Assembly: GCA_037043015.1 (NCBI GenBank)
Contig: CM073325.1
Coordinates: forward strand, 5,435,001-5,499,000
Reading direction: 5' to 3'
Source of the DNA: Bryum argenteum
Lineage: Eukaryota; Streptophyta; Bryopsida; Bryales; Bryaceae
DNA: 64,000 nucleotides
A program made the position numbers and the translations under genes. Every line of letters begins with the position of its first letter. Position 1 is the first letter of the stretch. Under the pieces are notes generated by a model that worked only from the letters and a program-made list of their open reading frames with translations, searched no databases and was not told the origin of the DNA. Of the stretch, positions 25,081 through 36,523 are shown one piece after another.

Positions 25081-27714
25081 ATGGATGCGGCCATTGAGCA
25101 TGTGCAGCCCGTGATTCTCACCAGCCCTAGCGAGTGGGAAGAGTCGTACCGGCCGCTTCCTTTTCTTTTCTTCGCGCTCTTGATCACGTGGTTGCTGCTC
25201 GTCTTCTTGTGGACGCTCAACACTTGGAGCAAACGGCGATGGCAGGTATACTACCTGGATAATTTCAGAGTAGCCCCCTTCCCGGATGATTTGAGAGTGA
25301 AAGCAACTTCAAAATCAAGACTCCCCGCGCGAGATTTGAATTCTTGAGCGATTCTTGATTACCCTATTACTGATTCTCATTCTTTTTGTGTTGGAGTATG
25401 CAGACTAGTCAATTGCAGTGGATATTGACGGCTGTTCCGATACTCAAGGCGCTTGTTCTTGGTCTCTCCTTCGTATTCTGGTACTGTCTGTGTGATTTTG
25501 GAAGTGATAGATTGAGAAACTTTTAGTACTGGATTTTGATTTGATTCTTCGTATTCTGGTACTGTCGGTGATCTTGGAATTACAAACAAGCGATTCTTGG
25601 ATAGATTGGTTAGTTTTTCAGTGGTGGGTTTTGATTAGTGTTGGTTGCGTGGTGCAGGTATTCGTGTTTGAATTTGAGTACATGTTCATTCTGGGTAGCC
25701 TTCGGAGTGTTCGTTTCTCGAATCTTCTTCGAGACGACGTGCTTCATCGCCTTTCTGTTGATTGCGCATGGCTATTGTATCATGCACGAGCAACTGTCGG
25801 TGTCGGAGCGGCGTTCCATCGCTGGTCTTGCTTCGCTCTTGTACTTAACCCTCACGGGTTACAAGGCTGCCGTCCCGCAATTCGCCGTGAGCCTCTTTTC
25901 ACAACCCTGATTTTGCAATCAACAAAAATCCCACTCTAAAATCAATCAATTGATTCATTTTGTTTTTGTGCAGATTCTGGTTGTATTCGTTTACGGGCTG
26001 TTACTGTACGTCATTATGTTGCACATTGCACGCAACCTCGTCTCGTTACGTGAGCAGTTGCAGCAGATTCAAGACGAAGGCGTGCACATTATGCACACTG
26101 CGGTTTACACCAAGTACCTTATGTTCAAGTAAGCTTTCTCCTTAATATCAGTTTCTAGAGCTTTTTTGTTTCTTGTTCTGAAGGATGAATTCTGAATCGT
26201 TCCTTCCTTCGTTGCTGCAGGAAGTTCCAACGTGCAATGTTTATGATGGTTGTTGCTGAAATTTTGGTAAGCTATCTCTTAAAGGCTTTCATGAAATGTC
26301 TTTGAAAGTCAAATAAATCTCTGCCACTTGATCATGATCATTTTGAATAGGGTTAGTAAATGGTGCAGTACCAGGGGCACCCACAAGTTTAATTTCAAAA
26401 CTTGATAACAAAATTCAGATGGGTCCAAAAATTATTGTGATTTGAGTATGTCCAGCCTTCTACATACTTTGCCTATACTTTGTCCATGCTCACAAATTGC
26501 TTGTATAGCAAAGTTCACTACTGAAATTGGAGCCAGGTTCTCTTGATGTACGAGGGTTTTTGACGTTTATTTGCTTGTTTTGTTTGTCTGTTGTGGGCAG
26601 ATGCATGCACGGACGGATGGATTAGCGAATGAGTATTGGATGCGTCTTCTTGTCCGAGAGTTCACAGAGATTGGCATCTTCTTCTACATTGGGTTAGTAC
26701 TCAAAAACCTTCAGATTCAGTTACTCGAAATTGTTGTATGCTAGTACTTGTATTGATGACCTCACTTTGTGTTTGCAGATGGACGTTCAGATCGAGAGAG
26801 CTCACTCCATTTTTCACCGTCATTCCAGCTCTACAACAACCCTCCGGGCAACGCATCTTGCCACCAATTTATAGTGTGGTAAGTGAACGCCTGGCAATCA
26901 CTTGAACTCTTCCCACCCAAGTGGATAGTGCACACCATTCTGACATCTCTGTCGGGACCGTGGCAGGAAATCAATGAGAAGCAGTTCAACAACCTGGACC
27001 ATAAAGACTGGCACATTGGAGTGGTAAGCTCTCCATCATGCTTCATCACTTAAAAAGCGTGGTCCACCAGTGCTCGGATTCGCGATCCAGCTTCCCATAT
27101 TATATTGACTTTCTTTTGATGAACTTTCGTATTTGGAGCGACAGAATTTCTAAAATACCAATTGCTACAACCTCCTGCGGTCACTTGATCGGGTAGATCC
27201 GGTTGTAGATCAGCTAAATGAAGTTGCCAGATTACTGATATGGTTTGGGAAAGTTAGGACATAATGCAAAGAACACCCAAGTATCACATGAGTATTACCC
27301 CGAGTTTCGGTATCTTAGAACGATTACCAAAAGGTCTTGGGAATAAGGCGATGATAGCTAGATTGTGTCAAAAACTTCCCGAATGTTGCCTTCGTTTGCT
27401 CGCACTATTTTTGATGGTTATTGTGTCTTGTTTTGCAGCCAACATCAATCTCCAGTAACGGAGGTACACAGAGGCCGATGTTAGTGATAGTGCAGAACCC
27501 AGGCATGGCCGACTTCGACGATTTTGTCAAGGAACCGAACAAGGTGTTCAACATATCCTCCACCTTCGAGCAGCCCTCGGAGAAGAAGAGCCGGAGAGAG
27601 AAGAGAGAAGAAAGCATGGTGTTCATGAATGAAGTTGTGGTAGACGTGAAGACGACGCTCAAGAGCTACTCGTTCCTTCAGTTTGAGAATAGATCAACTT
27701 CAAGCCTTGTATGA
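25081..27714 (+). CDS. seven-transmembrane GOST-like / lung-7TM-related membrane protein, 9 exons
   Basis: Exons: 25081-25245, 25404-25480, 25658-25886, 25974-26128, 26221-26266, 26601-26692, 26779-26878, 26967-27023, 27439-27714. All are GT-AG, phases close, and the product is 398 aa. About seven hydrophobic segments are seen, roughly at residues 26-46, 60-82, 91-116, 133-148, 154-176, 211-225 and 240-256. A basic loop (NTWSKRRWQ) follows segment 1, and a cytosolic-looking motif (LSVSERRSIAG) lies between segments 3 and 4. The hydrophilic C-tail has Lys/Arg/Glu-rich runs. The order of segments resembles the GOST/GPR107/lung-7TM fold, whose members act in Golgi and endosome trafficking. It lacks the N-terminal luminal domain of canonical members, so the family call is moderate. 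Two decayed copies lie downstream. The ATG at 25081 is chosen because it opens a coherent first exon; a GC-rich promoter precedes it. Confidence 0.8.
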
Positions 27715-27759
27715 TCCCCCCACCCCTTTTTGCGATTGTCGTGTACACTAATTAAGTTT

Positions 27760-28440
27760 TCCAATAAGTAGATGTACATATGTAGCATAGCATAGCCCGA
27801 CTTCGTCCAGGAGACAACATTTGTTCAGTACATCTGTCATAGAAACCACACAATCATGCCATCATCCTGTTCCTGGCTATTCTGCCACTCTGAACAGTTG
27901 TACTATATCACATGCATACAAAGTATGCATTGCAGATCAATCTCAGTACTTCGCTGACTACACCATCGTGCTTCTTACCTCTTGAAACTCGTAAGCTTGC
28001 AGTGTGTGCTCCATGTCTGCAGGCTATTGTTTTCAAGGTACCATCCCATGACTTCATGATTGTTTGATACAACATGTATACAAAGTTAATCAATCTCCGT
28101 GCACTGACCACTACGTTTACTGCATCATTATGCTTCTTACCTCTTATACAAAATAACTTACAGCCCGTGCTCCATGTCCGCTGGAGCTATTGTTCTGAGG
28201 TATCATTCCTGGGCTTAATAATTGATTAACAGGAGCTACCACATGGAGGGAGTATGATTGTCGGTAAGGAGGGGCGTTGGATGATTGAGTGACAGGCATT
28301 GTTGGCTGGCACGGAGGCATGAGCGTGTTATCCGATGTCAGAGAGAGCGAGGAGAGAACATGCTCTTTTGGCAGGAACTGCTACTCCACTGCACCTCAGC
28401 TGCTCCATCATCACATTCTCTTCTCTCTGGATATGGCTCT
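27760..28440. repeat. 3' flank of the GOST-like gene, duplicated
   Basis: This non-coding flank recurs at about 31090-31400 and 39340-40010. Shared landmarks are CCCGACTTCGTCCAGGAGAC, AACCACACAATCATGCCATC and GGCATTGTTGGCTGGCACGG. Its presence beside both decayed gene copies shows that they arose by segmental DNA duplication, not retroposition. No gene is seen in it. Confidence 0.8.
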
Positions 28441-28636
28441 TACTTGTCACGTTTCTACTCTCCTTTCACTCATTTTTTATTTTTTTGTTGAACCAACCAA
28501 TCAATTTTATCAGTTACATTGAACCAAGGCAAAACAACTGCACTGTTGATGGATGAATGGTGGAGGAGTAGAATAGAAGGTGGGAGAGTCTAAAGCTTTG
28601 ATTTCAAGAAAAGTGAGCTATCTGGGGTTGGGCTAA

Positions 28637-28726
28637 GATGTAGTATCGGTGACCTTCCATGTATTATTTCGTGCAGAATGTAGCAAGCGGGTACATTTGC
28701 CGAGGTGAGGTCGCCGATACTACATG
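28637..28726. repeat. inverted repeat, 20-bp arms
   Basis: GATGTAGTATCGGTGACCTT (28637-28656) faces AGGTCGCCGATACTACATG (28708-28726). The arms are complementary with one or two mismatches and a loop of about 50 bases. It could be a small transposon remnant or a transcribed hairpin. No other copy was noticed in the window. Confidence 0.6.
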
Positions 28727-29149
28727 TGTCCCCTAGGGTTGAGTATGGTGCCACTCAAGGGAGAGTTCGACTCTAATAACAAAATTTTATGCTCTATTGG
28801 TTGGCAACCATTTGTATTTTACTCATCATGTATGTGTAAGAGAGATTAAATGATCAAAGTAAAAAATGAAAGAGGTGTTAAGATTTTCTCTACTTATGGA
28901 TGTCTAAATAATAGTATTGGTAAAGTCTTTGTAACTATGTGTGTATCTTTAAGTAATAGAAGGTGACATTATTTAAATTAAAATATCACCTAAATTAAAA
29001 TTTCACTTAAAAAGTAAAAATCTTGAAGAAGTTCCACTTGGAGATATGGAGTGAAGTGACTCACAACAAACTCATATTCTTGTAGCAATTCTGGTATGAA
29101 CCATCATCTAACGTTTGTCTAGAATGTAATCCGCTATAGCCTATGAGCA

Positions 29150-29257
29150 CCAACATCACCCTTCACACTCCAACAAAATGATTAAAAGCTCAACTTGTCT
29201 TCTACTATCACTATTGATTAACCTCACCCTTGAACAAAGTTTGAGGTGCACCACACT
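29150..29257 (-). pseudogene. fragment matching the 3' end of the S-protein-homologue gene
   Basis: The stretch ATTGATTAAC(C/T)(T/C)CACCCTTGAACAAAGTTTGAG(G/T)TGCACCA at 29212-29257 matches the end of the S-protein-homologue gene and its 3' flank at 49725-49771. Weaker similarity extends about 60 bp into the flank. Only the last few codons are represented, so this is a truncated duplicate. Confidence 0.5.
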
Positions 29258-29574
29258 ACTAGAAAATGTTTCCTATATCAACAAAAATCAACTGTTTTTT
29301 GTTGACATGGGTATTGCAATGACCATTGCAACAAAAATTTAAAATTTTAGTGATTGGACACAATCCCTTCTATTATATTTGTACTATCAACTATGGACTG
29401 TACTTTTTCCGCTACAAATTTAGTGAGCCTATAGATTTAATTATGCTCATGTGGCAATTTATAGGAAGCATATGTTTTTCTAGAATTTACTCTTACGAGA
29501 GGTCTTTGTGGAGTTTATATAATGATGCATATTTACTTTCTTACAAAGTTTCCATATGTAACTTTATGTACAGT

Positions 29575-29620
29575 ATAGCCTGCTTCTCTCCCGATGGTCA
29601 CACTCGACAAGCAAATTTGG
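29575..29620 (-). pseudogene. remnant of a TIR-NBS-LRR 5' upstream region
   Basis: About 45 bp (GCCTGCTTCTCTCCC.ATGGTCACACTC) match the far 5' flank of both TIR-NBS-LRR genes (about 36768-36812 and 46794-46840). Its position just before a decayed GOST-like copy mirrors the order seen at 36.8-37.9 kb. This suggests that a third TIR-NBS-LRR unit once lay here and was deleted. Confidence 0.5.
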
Positions 29621-29759
29621 CGCATGTTTTACCATTGCAAACCAATTTTGTAAAATGCAATCTCTCACACAAATCGTGCTTGAAAAGCTGTTTGTGAGGG
29701 TTCAATTAAACATTCGGAATCATGTAGAATAGAGTATGACTGAAACAATTGCTAAAGAA

Positions 29760-31033
29760 TTGGAATTTTTAACGTTTGTCTATTTTGTTGTCCACAGATA
29801 GATGGATTAGCGAACGAGTATCGGATGCGTCTTCTTGTTGGAGAGTTCACACAGATTGGCATCTTCTTCTACATTGGGTTAGTACTCAAAAGTCACCGAA
29901 GACAGGTCTATATCTCTGACTCAAAACTGTGGTCAATGCTAGGAAGTTAACATGCCTAGAAACCAAGCACATTTTATCATTTGAACAAGTTTTCAGGCAG
30001 TGATCGATTGACGTAATTTTCTAGGAGAATGTGCAAACTTTGTAGGGAAGCAGCGATGAAGATATAAAAAATTTCTAACACTTTCCTTTTCTAGTTATGG
30101 AAGGTGATGACCTATGTGTTTCTTTGATCGATGAAGGTGTGATGTACAGTTGAGGATGAACTTGAAAACTAGAATCTTCCTCTTGTGGGGAAGATTTCTG
30201 CGCGGTACAATGCTTGGGTTTTGATCAGGTTCCCTTAGTACTTTTATGATGTCGATCGGTTTTTGGAACACTTTGTGTTTACAGATTGGACGTTCAGATC
30301 GAGAGAGCTCACCCCATTTTCACTGTCATTCAGCCTTACAACAACCCACCGGGCAACGCATCCTGCCACCAGAACGAAGACTACTATGGCATATTGAGCG
30401 TCGCAGCTCTATGTCGGCGAAGCGCTCATTTGAGAATTACAACGTCTTGCGGTCAATGATCGGAGAGATCCGGCATTTTAGTTGTAAATCAGCTTAATGA
30501 AGTTGTTAATTTCTGATTTGATTTGGGAGAGCTAGGAAATTGTGCTGACTCACTATGTAATGATCACCTCAGTATCACCTGAGTATTATCCAAGTATCTT
30601 ACAACATTTACCGGATGCTCTTGGGGAAAATAAAGATAATAGCTAGATTGTGTCAAAATACTACCTGATTGTTGCATTTGCTTGTTCGCAGTGTTTTTAA
30701 TTGTACCGCTCTGGTGGAAATTTTGCAGCCAACATCAATCACCACTAATGGAGGTTCACATGAAGAGGCCGATGTTAGTGATAGTGCAGAACCTAGGCAT
30801 GACCGACTTTGCATTCGAAGACGATGATTATGTCAAGGAATCGAATAAGGTCTTCAATCAACATTCTTTTAATCCTAGCTCTACAGAAAGCCTTCAGAGA
30901 AGAAGAGCCTTTAGAGAAAGGAGGAGAGAGCAGGATGGTGTTCATGGATGAGGTAGAGGTAGACATGAAGACGACGCTCAAGAGCTACTTACTTCCTCAA
31001 TTTGGGAACAGATCAAATTCAAGCATTGTATGA
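29760..31033 (+). pseudogene. decayed copy a of the GOST-like gene (exons 6, 7, 9)
   Basis: Exon 6 remnant about 29799-29877, with TGG changed to CGG in the NEYWMR motif. Exon 7 remnant about 30285-30380, with an extra T after the splice site, a lost T in the TTTTT run and a lost C in ATTCCAG, so the frame is broken. Exon 9 remnant about 30729-31033. Exons 1-5 are absent and exon 8 is not recognisable. The intron after exon 6 is about 400 bp, against 86 bp in the intact gene. No functional product is expected. Confidence 0.85.
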
Positions 31034-31614
31034 TCCTCCTATTTTGCGATTGTCGTGTACACTAAGCATCTACTTCCAAGAATTAAATGTACATATGTAG
31101 CATACCATATTGTAGCCCGACTTCGTCCAGGAGACAACATGTGTTCAATACCTCTGTCATAGAAACCACACAATCATGCCATCATCCTCTTTCTGGCTAT
31201 TTTGCCACTCTTAACAGTTGTACAATGCCACATGCATTGCAAATCAAGCTCAGTACTGACAACACCATTGTGCATCTTAACTCTTGAAACCAGTAAGCTT
31301 GCAGGCATTGTGGATCTATTGTTTCAAGGTATCATTCATTGACTTCATAATTGTTTCATTGGTTGTATTATACAAAGTATGCATTGTTAATCAATCTGCG
31401 TGCAATGATTAAGTTAGATTTGAGAATTTCATAGGAATTTAAAATAAGTTCAATTTGAGAATTTCATTAGATTGGCAAATGCAAATACTTAACTGCGTCC
31501 AATTGCTAGAAATGTTTAATTCAAGTCAACGAGCTAAAGCTTTTGAAGCTTTCTATTGCCATCATCCTAGAATTCAATAATCTGCCTTGAGTTTGTATTC
31601 TACTCCTTATTGCA

Positions 31615-31814
31615 ATCATTAAAAAGCTTGAGAACTAATTGTGACCACTCCCACCGTAAGATCTCAAAGATAACTTGACAAACTACTTGCATTCCAAATC
31701 TAATCCGTGGATTCTACTTTGTTTGTGAGATTGTAAATGTCAAAGTTTGCTGAATTTTTTTCTTGCGCAAACCCTCAAAACATGTTCCGGGATTTAAAGA
31801 TCTCTAGGGGTTAA
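31615..31814. mobile_element. TTAA-type MITE fragment (left end lost)
   Basis: The right end GATCTCTAGGGG precedes TTAA (31811-31814). The interior has CACCGTAAGATCTCAAAGATAACTTGACA and TTTGTGAGATTGTAAATGTCAAAG, as in the complete copy at 59.6 kb. No left terminus is recognisable. The orthologous fragment in the second duplicated block lies at about 41630-41819, so insertion predates the duplication. Confidence 0.6.
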
Positions 31815-31953
31815 AAACAAAAGGCTCACTACTCAACTACTTATGAGATTGAGGCATTGAATTACACAAAACCATTTGAGGTACATGTTCATTTAGAGAC
31901 ATCATGCACCGATGAATTGCATAATCCTCCATTGAGCATTCTAATAAATCCTC

Positions 31954-34900
31954 CTATAATTTGAGTCTCACAATCGGTATAAACAAGGATCTACACACTA
32001 AACAATACTTATACTTGCACCCTCGTGGATAAAATTTGAAATGCCTGCAGATGGTGCACTCCACTTGACATACTACACCGGATCTCCTATCAGTCCTATG
32101 TCGATCTGTACAAACTTTGCACCAGTTCGAATTGCAGAAGGGTGGTGAATGATGGCACTGCACAATTTTAAACAATCATCACATGCAATCTTAGTCATAT
32201 ACAACACTCTCAAAGCACTCAAATCTAATGATGTTTTGGAATTGATCTGCACAACTCTAATGTGTTGATACCAAACTAGACTTTTGGAAATTAGTTAATC
32301 ACCTAACTTATTTGCACTGTCTTAGTATATTCAACCTCATAAGCATAATCAATCAATATTGCTTTTGTTAACTTGATTGCAATTTTCACCCGATGGATCT
32401 TGAGTGAAAGTAACTATTCAAAGTACAAGCATAACTACTACAAAATAACATCTCAACAACACTATTATGAAAACATTACTTCATACACTTCAAACAACCA
32501 ACATTAATTGGGAAATTGTAATAGTTTGGAAAGAGTGATTGACTGGAAGAACCTCCAATCACTTCTAATTACAACTTTCTCAATAACAAACATTTTGATT
32601 TATATGCTTTTGAGGAATGGAAATGTATTCATTCAAGTAAAATTAAAATGTGAATATATCACCATACATACCTGGTGGTACCTGTGAGTGTCATGCTTGA
32701 TTTCTTTATAATTCTTCCAAGGACATGTAGAATCTTTAAGCGAGCAACAGCCATGGACACACACCTCTTGTAAATTTGGCATCTCGCTAAGGTTGGGTAG
32801 CGGGCAAAGATTTGTGCAGTTGCTCAAGTCTAGTGAAGTCAATTTTAATAATTGATCCACACCTTGAATTGTAAAATTCTGACATTCTAATTTCAGTGTC
32901 ATTAATCCTGACAGCTTGCCTAGTCCTTGTACCTCAATGGAGTTACGTATACACAGGTTGAGGGCAGACAACTCGCGCAATCTTCCAAGTGGACTTACAT
33001 CAACTCTTTGAGTGATACACAAGTTATCGTCAAGATCTCCTTCCATTTTGATGCACAAAGTCTTAAGATATTGCAAGTTTGAGGCACATTTCAACAATCC
33101 TTCCAAAGGCATCTTGCTTCGTAATCCAATACCAATGTCAAGACATAGTTCTTCTAGTGCCTTCAGTTTCTCAAATATCTCTGATTGAATCTCAATATAA
33201 TCCACCAACTCCTCCCATAGCTTTATCCTTAAGGATTTGAGATTGCAACACTCTTAAAAATGGAATCTGCTTCAAACCAACCCCCCATAACTCAACAAAC
33301 CAAAGATCTGGAAGACACCCATTCTCATCGTCCCCACTTGAATTACAAACAATCTCCACCAAGCCTTCTACGCGCAAGATCAACACACGCAGGCTCTTCA
33401 AGCACCCCAAATCAAGAGTGGAATTCTCTGCCACACCTTCATGAATCATGAGGCATTCCAACTTCCTACATTGCAGCAACTGTTTGGGATTGATAGAGAT
33501 CTTCGTAAAAAAAGATCCCACACCTCCCACACAAAATCTCCTCACCGAACCAACGTTTATTCCACCACGCCAATTCAACGAGTGCACCCACCACTCACTT
33601 TCTTTGCTACCTTCTTTCATAACCAATGATTGTGCAAACTCTATATACAAGTCATGTAATTTAAGAGTAGGGCTTCCCTCATAAATAAGAGACTTCCGTT
33701 GCAAGTCCTTCACCTGCTCCAGAATTAGCATCAAGAAATCATTAGATATTACCTACATCTATTTTTCAAAAAGTAGATACAAAGAAAAAATACAAGTCGC
33801 ATGCCTTGATATCAATCTACATTGGAATGTTCAATTCCCACCTTTCTTTCTGCAATGACAGGAGAAATGCCATGCAATTTGGCAATTAATGACACTCGCG
33901 ATTCGTAATTCGACGGCTCTCGGAGGATCCATTCGCTCCAATAAGTATAGTTCAACAATAAGGCCACATCTAAGAAGACCAATTTCCCCATGTCTGACAA
34001 TGTTGAGTAGTTCATACCCACAATATAGTTCACTCTCTTCGATTCTCTACATTCTTGTAGTTTGTCCTTAAACGAAATATGCTCCTTCCACTTCATGATA
34101 TTTTCCTTGTCAACGTCGTGGAAATAAGTCCCCAATGCTCTTATAACAAGTGGATGGTATTGTTGATTTATATATCCATCTTCTTCAAATCGGCATTGCT
34201 TAAGACATGCTTCCACAATCTCATCCTCACAAGGCTGCAGCCTGCATATTAATTTCTTTGGAGCAGCCACTGAGAGAAACAACTCTCTTGCTTCATGCTT
34301 TTCCAACCTTGAGATGGGCTTACAATACTTTTCCTCCCCAAGTATGGAATCCAAAATTGCTCGACTCCGCGATGTGACCATCACCTTGCTACCACTTGCA
34401 ACTACAGTCTTCACCAAACCACGTGCTTCCTCTCGAGAGGACTCAAGGTCCCCAACATTATCCACAGCTAAAAACATTGATGGTTGGCATTCCAATCGCC
34501 TTCGTAAACAATCCAGTCCCTACACAGCAAGCAAACCACTCTCAAATATCCCATGAGTCATATTCTCGTATCAGCCAAAAATATCACAAGTTCCAATACA
34601 GAGTCCTTACAAGGATGAAAAAGTATCCACAAGAAGCACCCATCAACTACGACCACCACTAGATGTCCAATTACTAACCTGCCACTCTGAATCGATGCTG
34701 TCAACAATCCTCGTGTCCAAACCACTCAATCCTCGAAGTATAGATTTTATCCTTGAAACCCGACCCTTTTCAGCACTCTGCTCCTCCCCACCGCTTGGCA
34801 GCTCCACGTAACATACCCGCGGACCATACTCCTCCTGAAAATAACTGCACATAGCTCTGCACAACGTGGATTTCCCCACCCCACCAAGCCCGTATAATCC

Positions 34901-35903
34901 TAGATAATAACATCCTTCTCTGCAAATAATCCCCTCATATGTCCCCCCCTCAGATGTCCCGTCCTCGAACATCCTTGATGTTATCTGGAAGGATTCCAAC
35001 ATGCATCAAGCTTAAGTTGCAGCTCAAGTTTGCACATTGTCATTTCAAGGTTTCCAAAACAGTTATACTACTCTCTGCCATGTACACGCCTTCCACATAC
35101 CTCACAAAGGCGCTTGTATCCTCGGATGTCATCAATCTTATACTTCATCACTGGAGGCACTTTGTTGCAAATCTCCTCCACCACGGCATTCCTATACGTC
35201 ACTTCTGAAGTCCCATACTTGCCAAACTCCACGCCGTTGTATGCCCGTAACTCTCGCACAGCATCATCCCACGAGGCAATCTCCTCTCCCGAAACCGCAC
35301 CCTCCTGCACCATTTTCATCCACGACTCCCTCCACTGTGTCTCCACTCTCTCTGCAGAAATGTCACTCGGCGACAGCTTATAGAACACAGGGAACAGTTT
35401 CAGATTTGGATTTGCCCCCTTCATGGACTTCACAAAGGTGCTCAGCTCCAGCATGGGCCATTTCGATCTCAAATAGCCTTCTGACAACACCACCACCGCC
35501 AACAAGCATTTTTCTGCCGCTGAGAGAATCGTAGGAGGGAACTTGTCTCCCTTTGGTAAACTGTCGCGATCTTGGTCGAAGAAAGGATTTTGGTTCATCC
35601 GTTTTAGATCCTCGTGGAGTTGCTCAACAAAGTCTTTCTCATTCCCGCTGTGACTTAAAAATATGGTGTGCTTCGGAGTGGGCTGAGGAAGACGTCTGCA
35701 GAAATCAACACCACACATTACTCCACGCAGACAATCAAATCACATTCCTCACCAGCCAGTGTCTTGACATTTGGGGAGAAACTCGAAACCAAATAAAAAC
35801 TCAAAGGGCCAAAGTATCTTCAACTTAAGCATGAGCCCTGGCGTAATTAGAAATGATGAACATACCGCCTCTTCGCTGATGGCTCTGTTTCATGCTCTGC
35901 CAT
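31954..35903 (-). CDS. TIR-NBS-LRR immune receptor gene 1, frameshifted in the LRR part
   Basis: Intracellular NLR-type receptor. Minus-strand exons: 35866-35903, 35101-35695 (TIR), 34679-34984 (P-loop), 33842-34519 (rest of NBS), 32672-33713 (LHD motif and LRR) and 31954-32157 (Cys-rich tail). TIR domain spans about residues 21-190 (HTIFLSHSG; putative catalytic Glu96 in KWPMLELST). P-loop GLGGVGKST near 243-251. Kinase-2-like FLAVDNV near 329-335. RNBS-B KVMVTSRSR, GLPL-like HPLVIRALG, MHD-like LKLHDL. LRRs follow. Exon 5 is 2 nt short of copy 2: around 33240-33265, TTTTTAAGAGTGTTGC stands where copy 2 has two more bases. The first frame therefore stops at 33192 and the downstream LRR frame is open from 33208. 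The product is probably truncated unless the site is spliced out. The ATG at 35903 gives MAEHETEP, conserved in copy 2. The last exon is inferred from matching splice sites and phase in both copies. Confidence 0.85.
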
Positions 35904-36205
35904 GACAGCCTTCGATGGACTTTACACACATTCAGCAACTAAATGTCAGCTCGACAACACTGGTCCAAGAATACTTTCAGCAACAAATCCTAAATTGTTA
36001 CGGGAAAGTGAGGAGGCCTTAAGCTTCAAAGAGTGCCAAGAGCTAAGCGGTTACATGCGTGATACTCTTGCACGAAACGAGGTTGATAAATGGCTTGAGG
36101 TTGTGTCGCACAACTCAACTAGAAGATCGAGCGTACAGCATCCCCAGCTTGCGAATGAATGGTCACTGCAAAAGTACACCGATAACATCTGATCACACTG
36201 AAAAC

Positions 36206-36523
36206 TCAAACCCTTTCATCACAAACTGACCTAACTTTACTAGGCTGCAGGCCAAGCGACTTGTTCCAGAAGTCGAGAATGATTAAGGAGAAAACAGAGT
36301 TCCTGAAGGCGAGCAAGGTTGTAAGTGGTACCTGCAGATCAAACTTCAGAGACGTTAGAAGCGCCACCAAGTTGACAATGAGTGCGGTAACGAGTCCAAC
36401 GAGCGCCGGTAAAGGAGAGACTAAACGACAGAAATACTTCACTTCGAGCTGAACTGAAATCCCTAAAACAATGGACAGTCTAGTGGTTCTAACGATGTTT
36501 GCTGCTTCGGCCACACCGTTCAC
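36206..36523 (-). other. open frame upstream of TIR-NBS-LRR gene 1, hydrophobic, uncertain
   Basis: A 105-codon frame without an ATG at its start, with two hydrophobic stretches (around LVGLVTALIVNLVALL and VFSLIILDFW). The equivalent stretch in copy 2 (46240-46545) keeps the C-terminal part (ILDFW.KS.GLQPSK) but is out of frame in its middle. The similarity is explained by the segmental duplication alone. I cannot claim a gene; it may be a 5' UTR or promoter. Confidence 0.2.

Noticed and set aside
28756-28790. AGAGTTCGACTCT, resembling a tRNA T-arm
   Set aside because: The loop and stem lengths do not fit a tRNA and no acceptor or anticodon stem can be built around it.
34939-35534. Plus-strand frames of 89-165 codons over the receptor genes (also 44871-45512)
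   Set aside because: Antisense shadows of the TIR and NBS exons; low complexity and no known domain.
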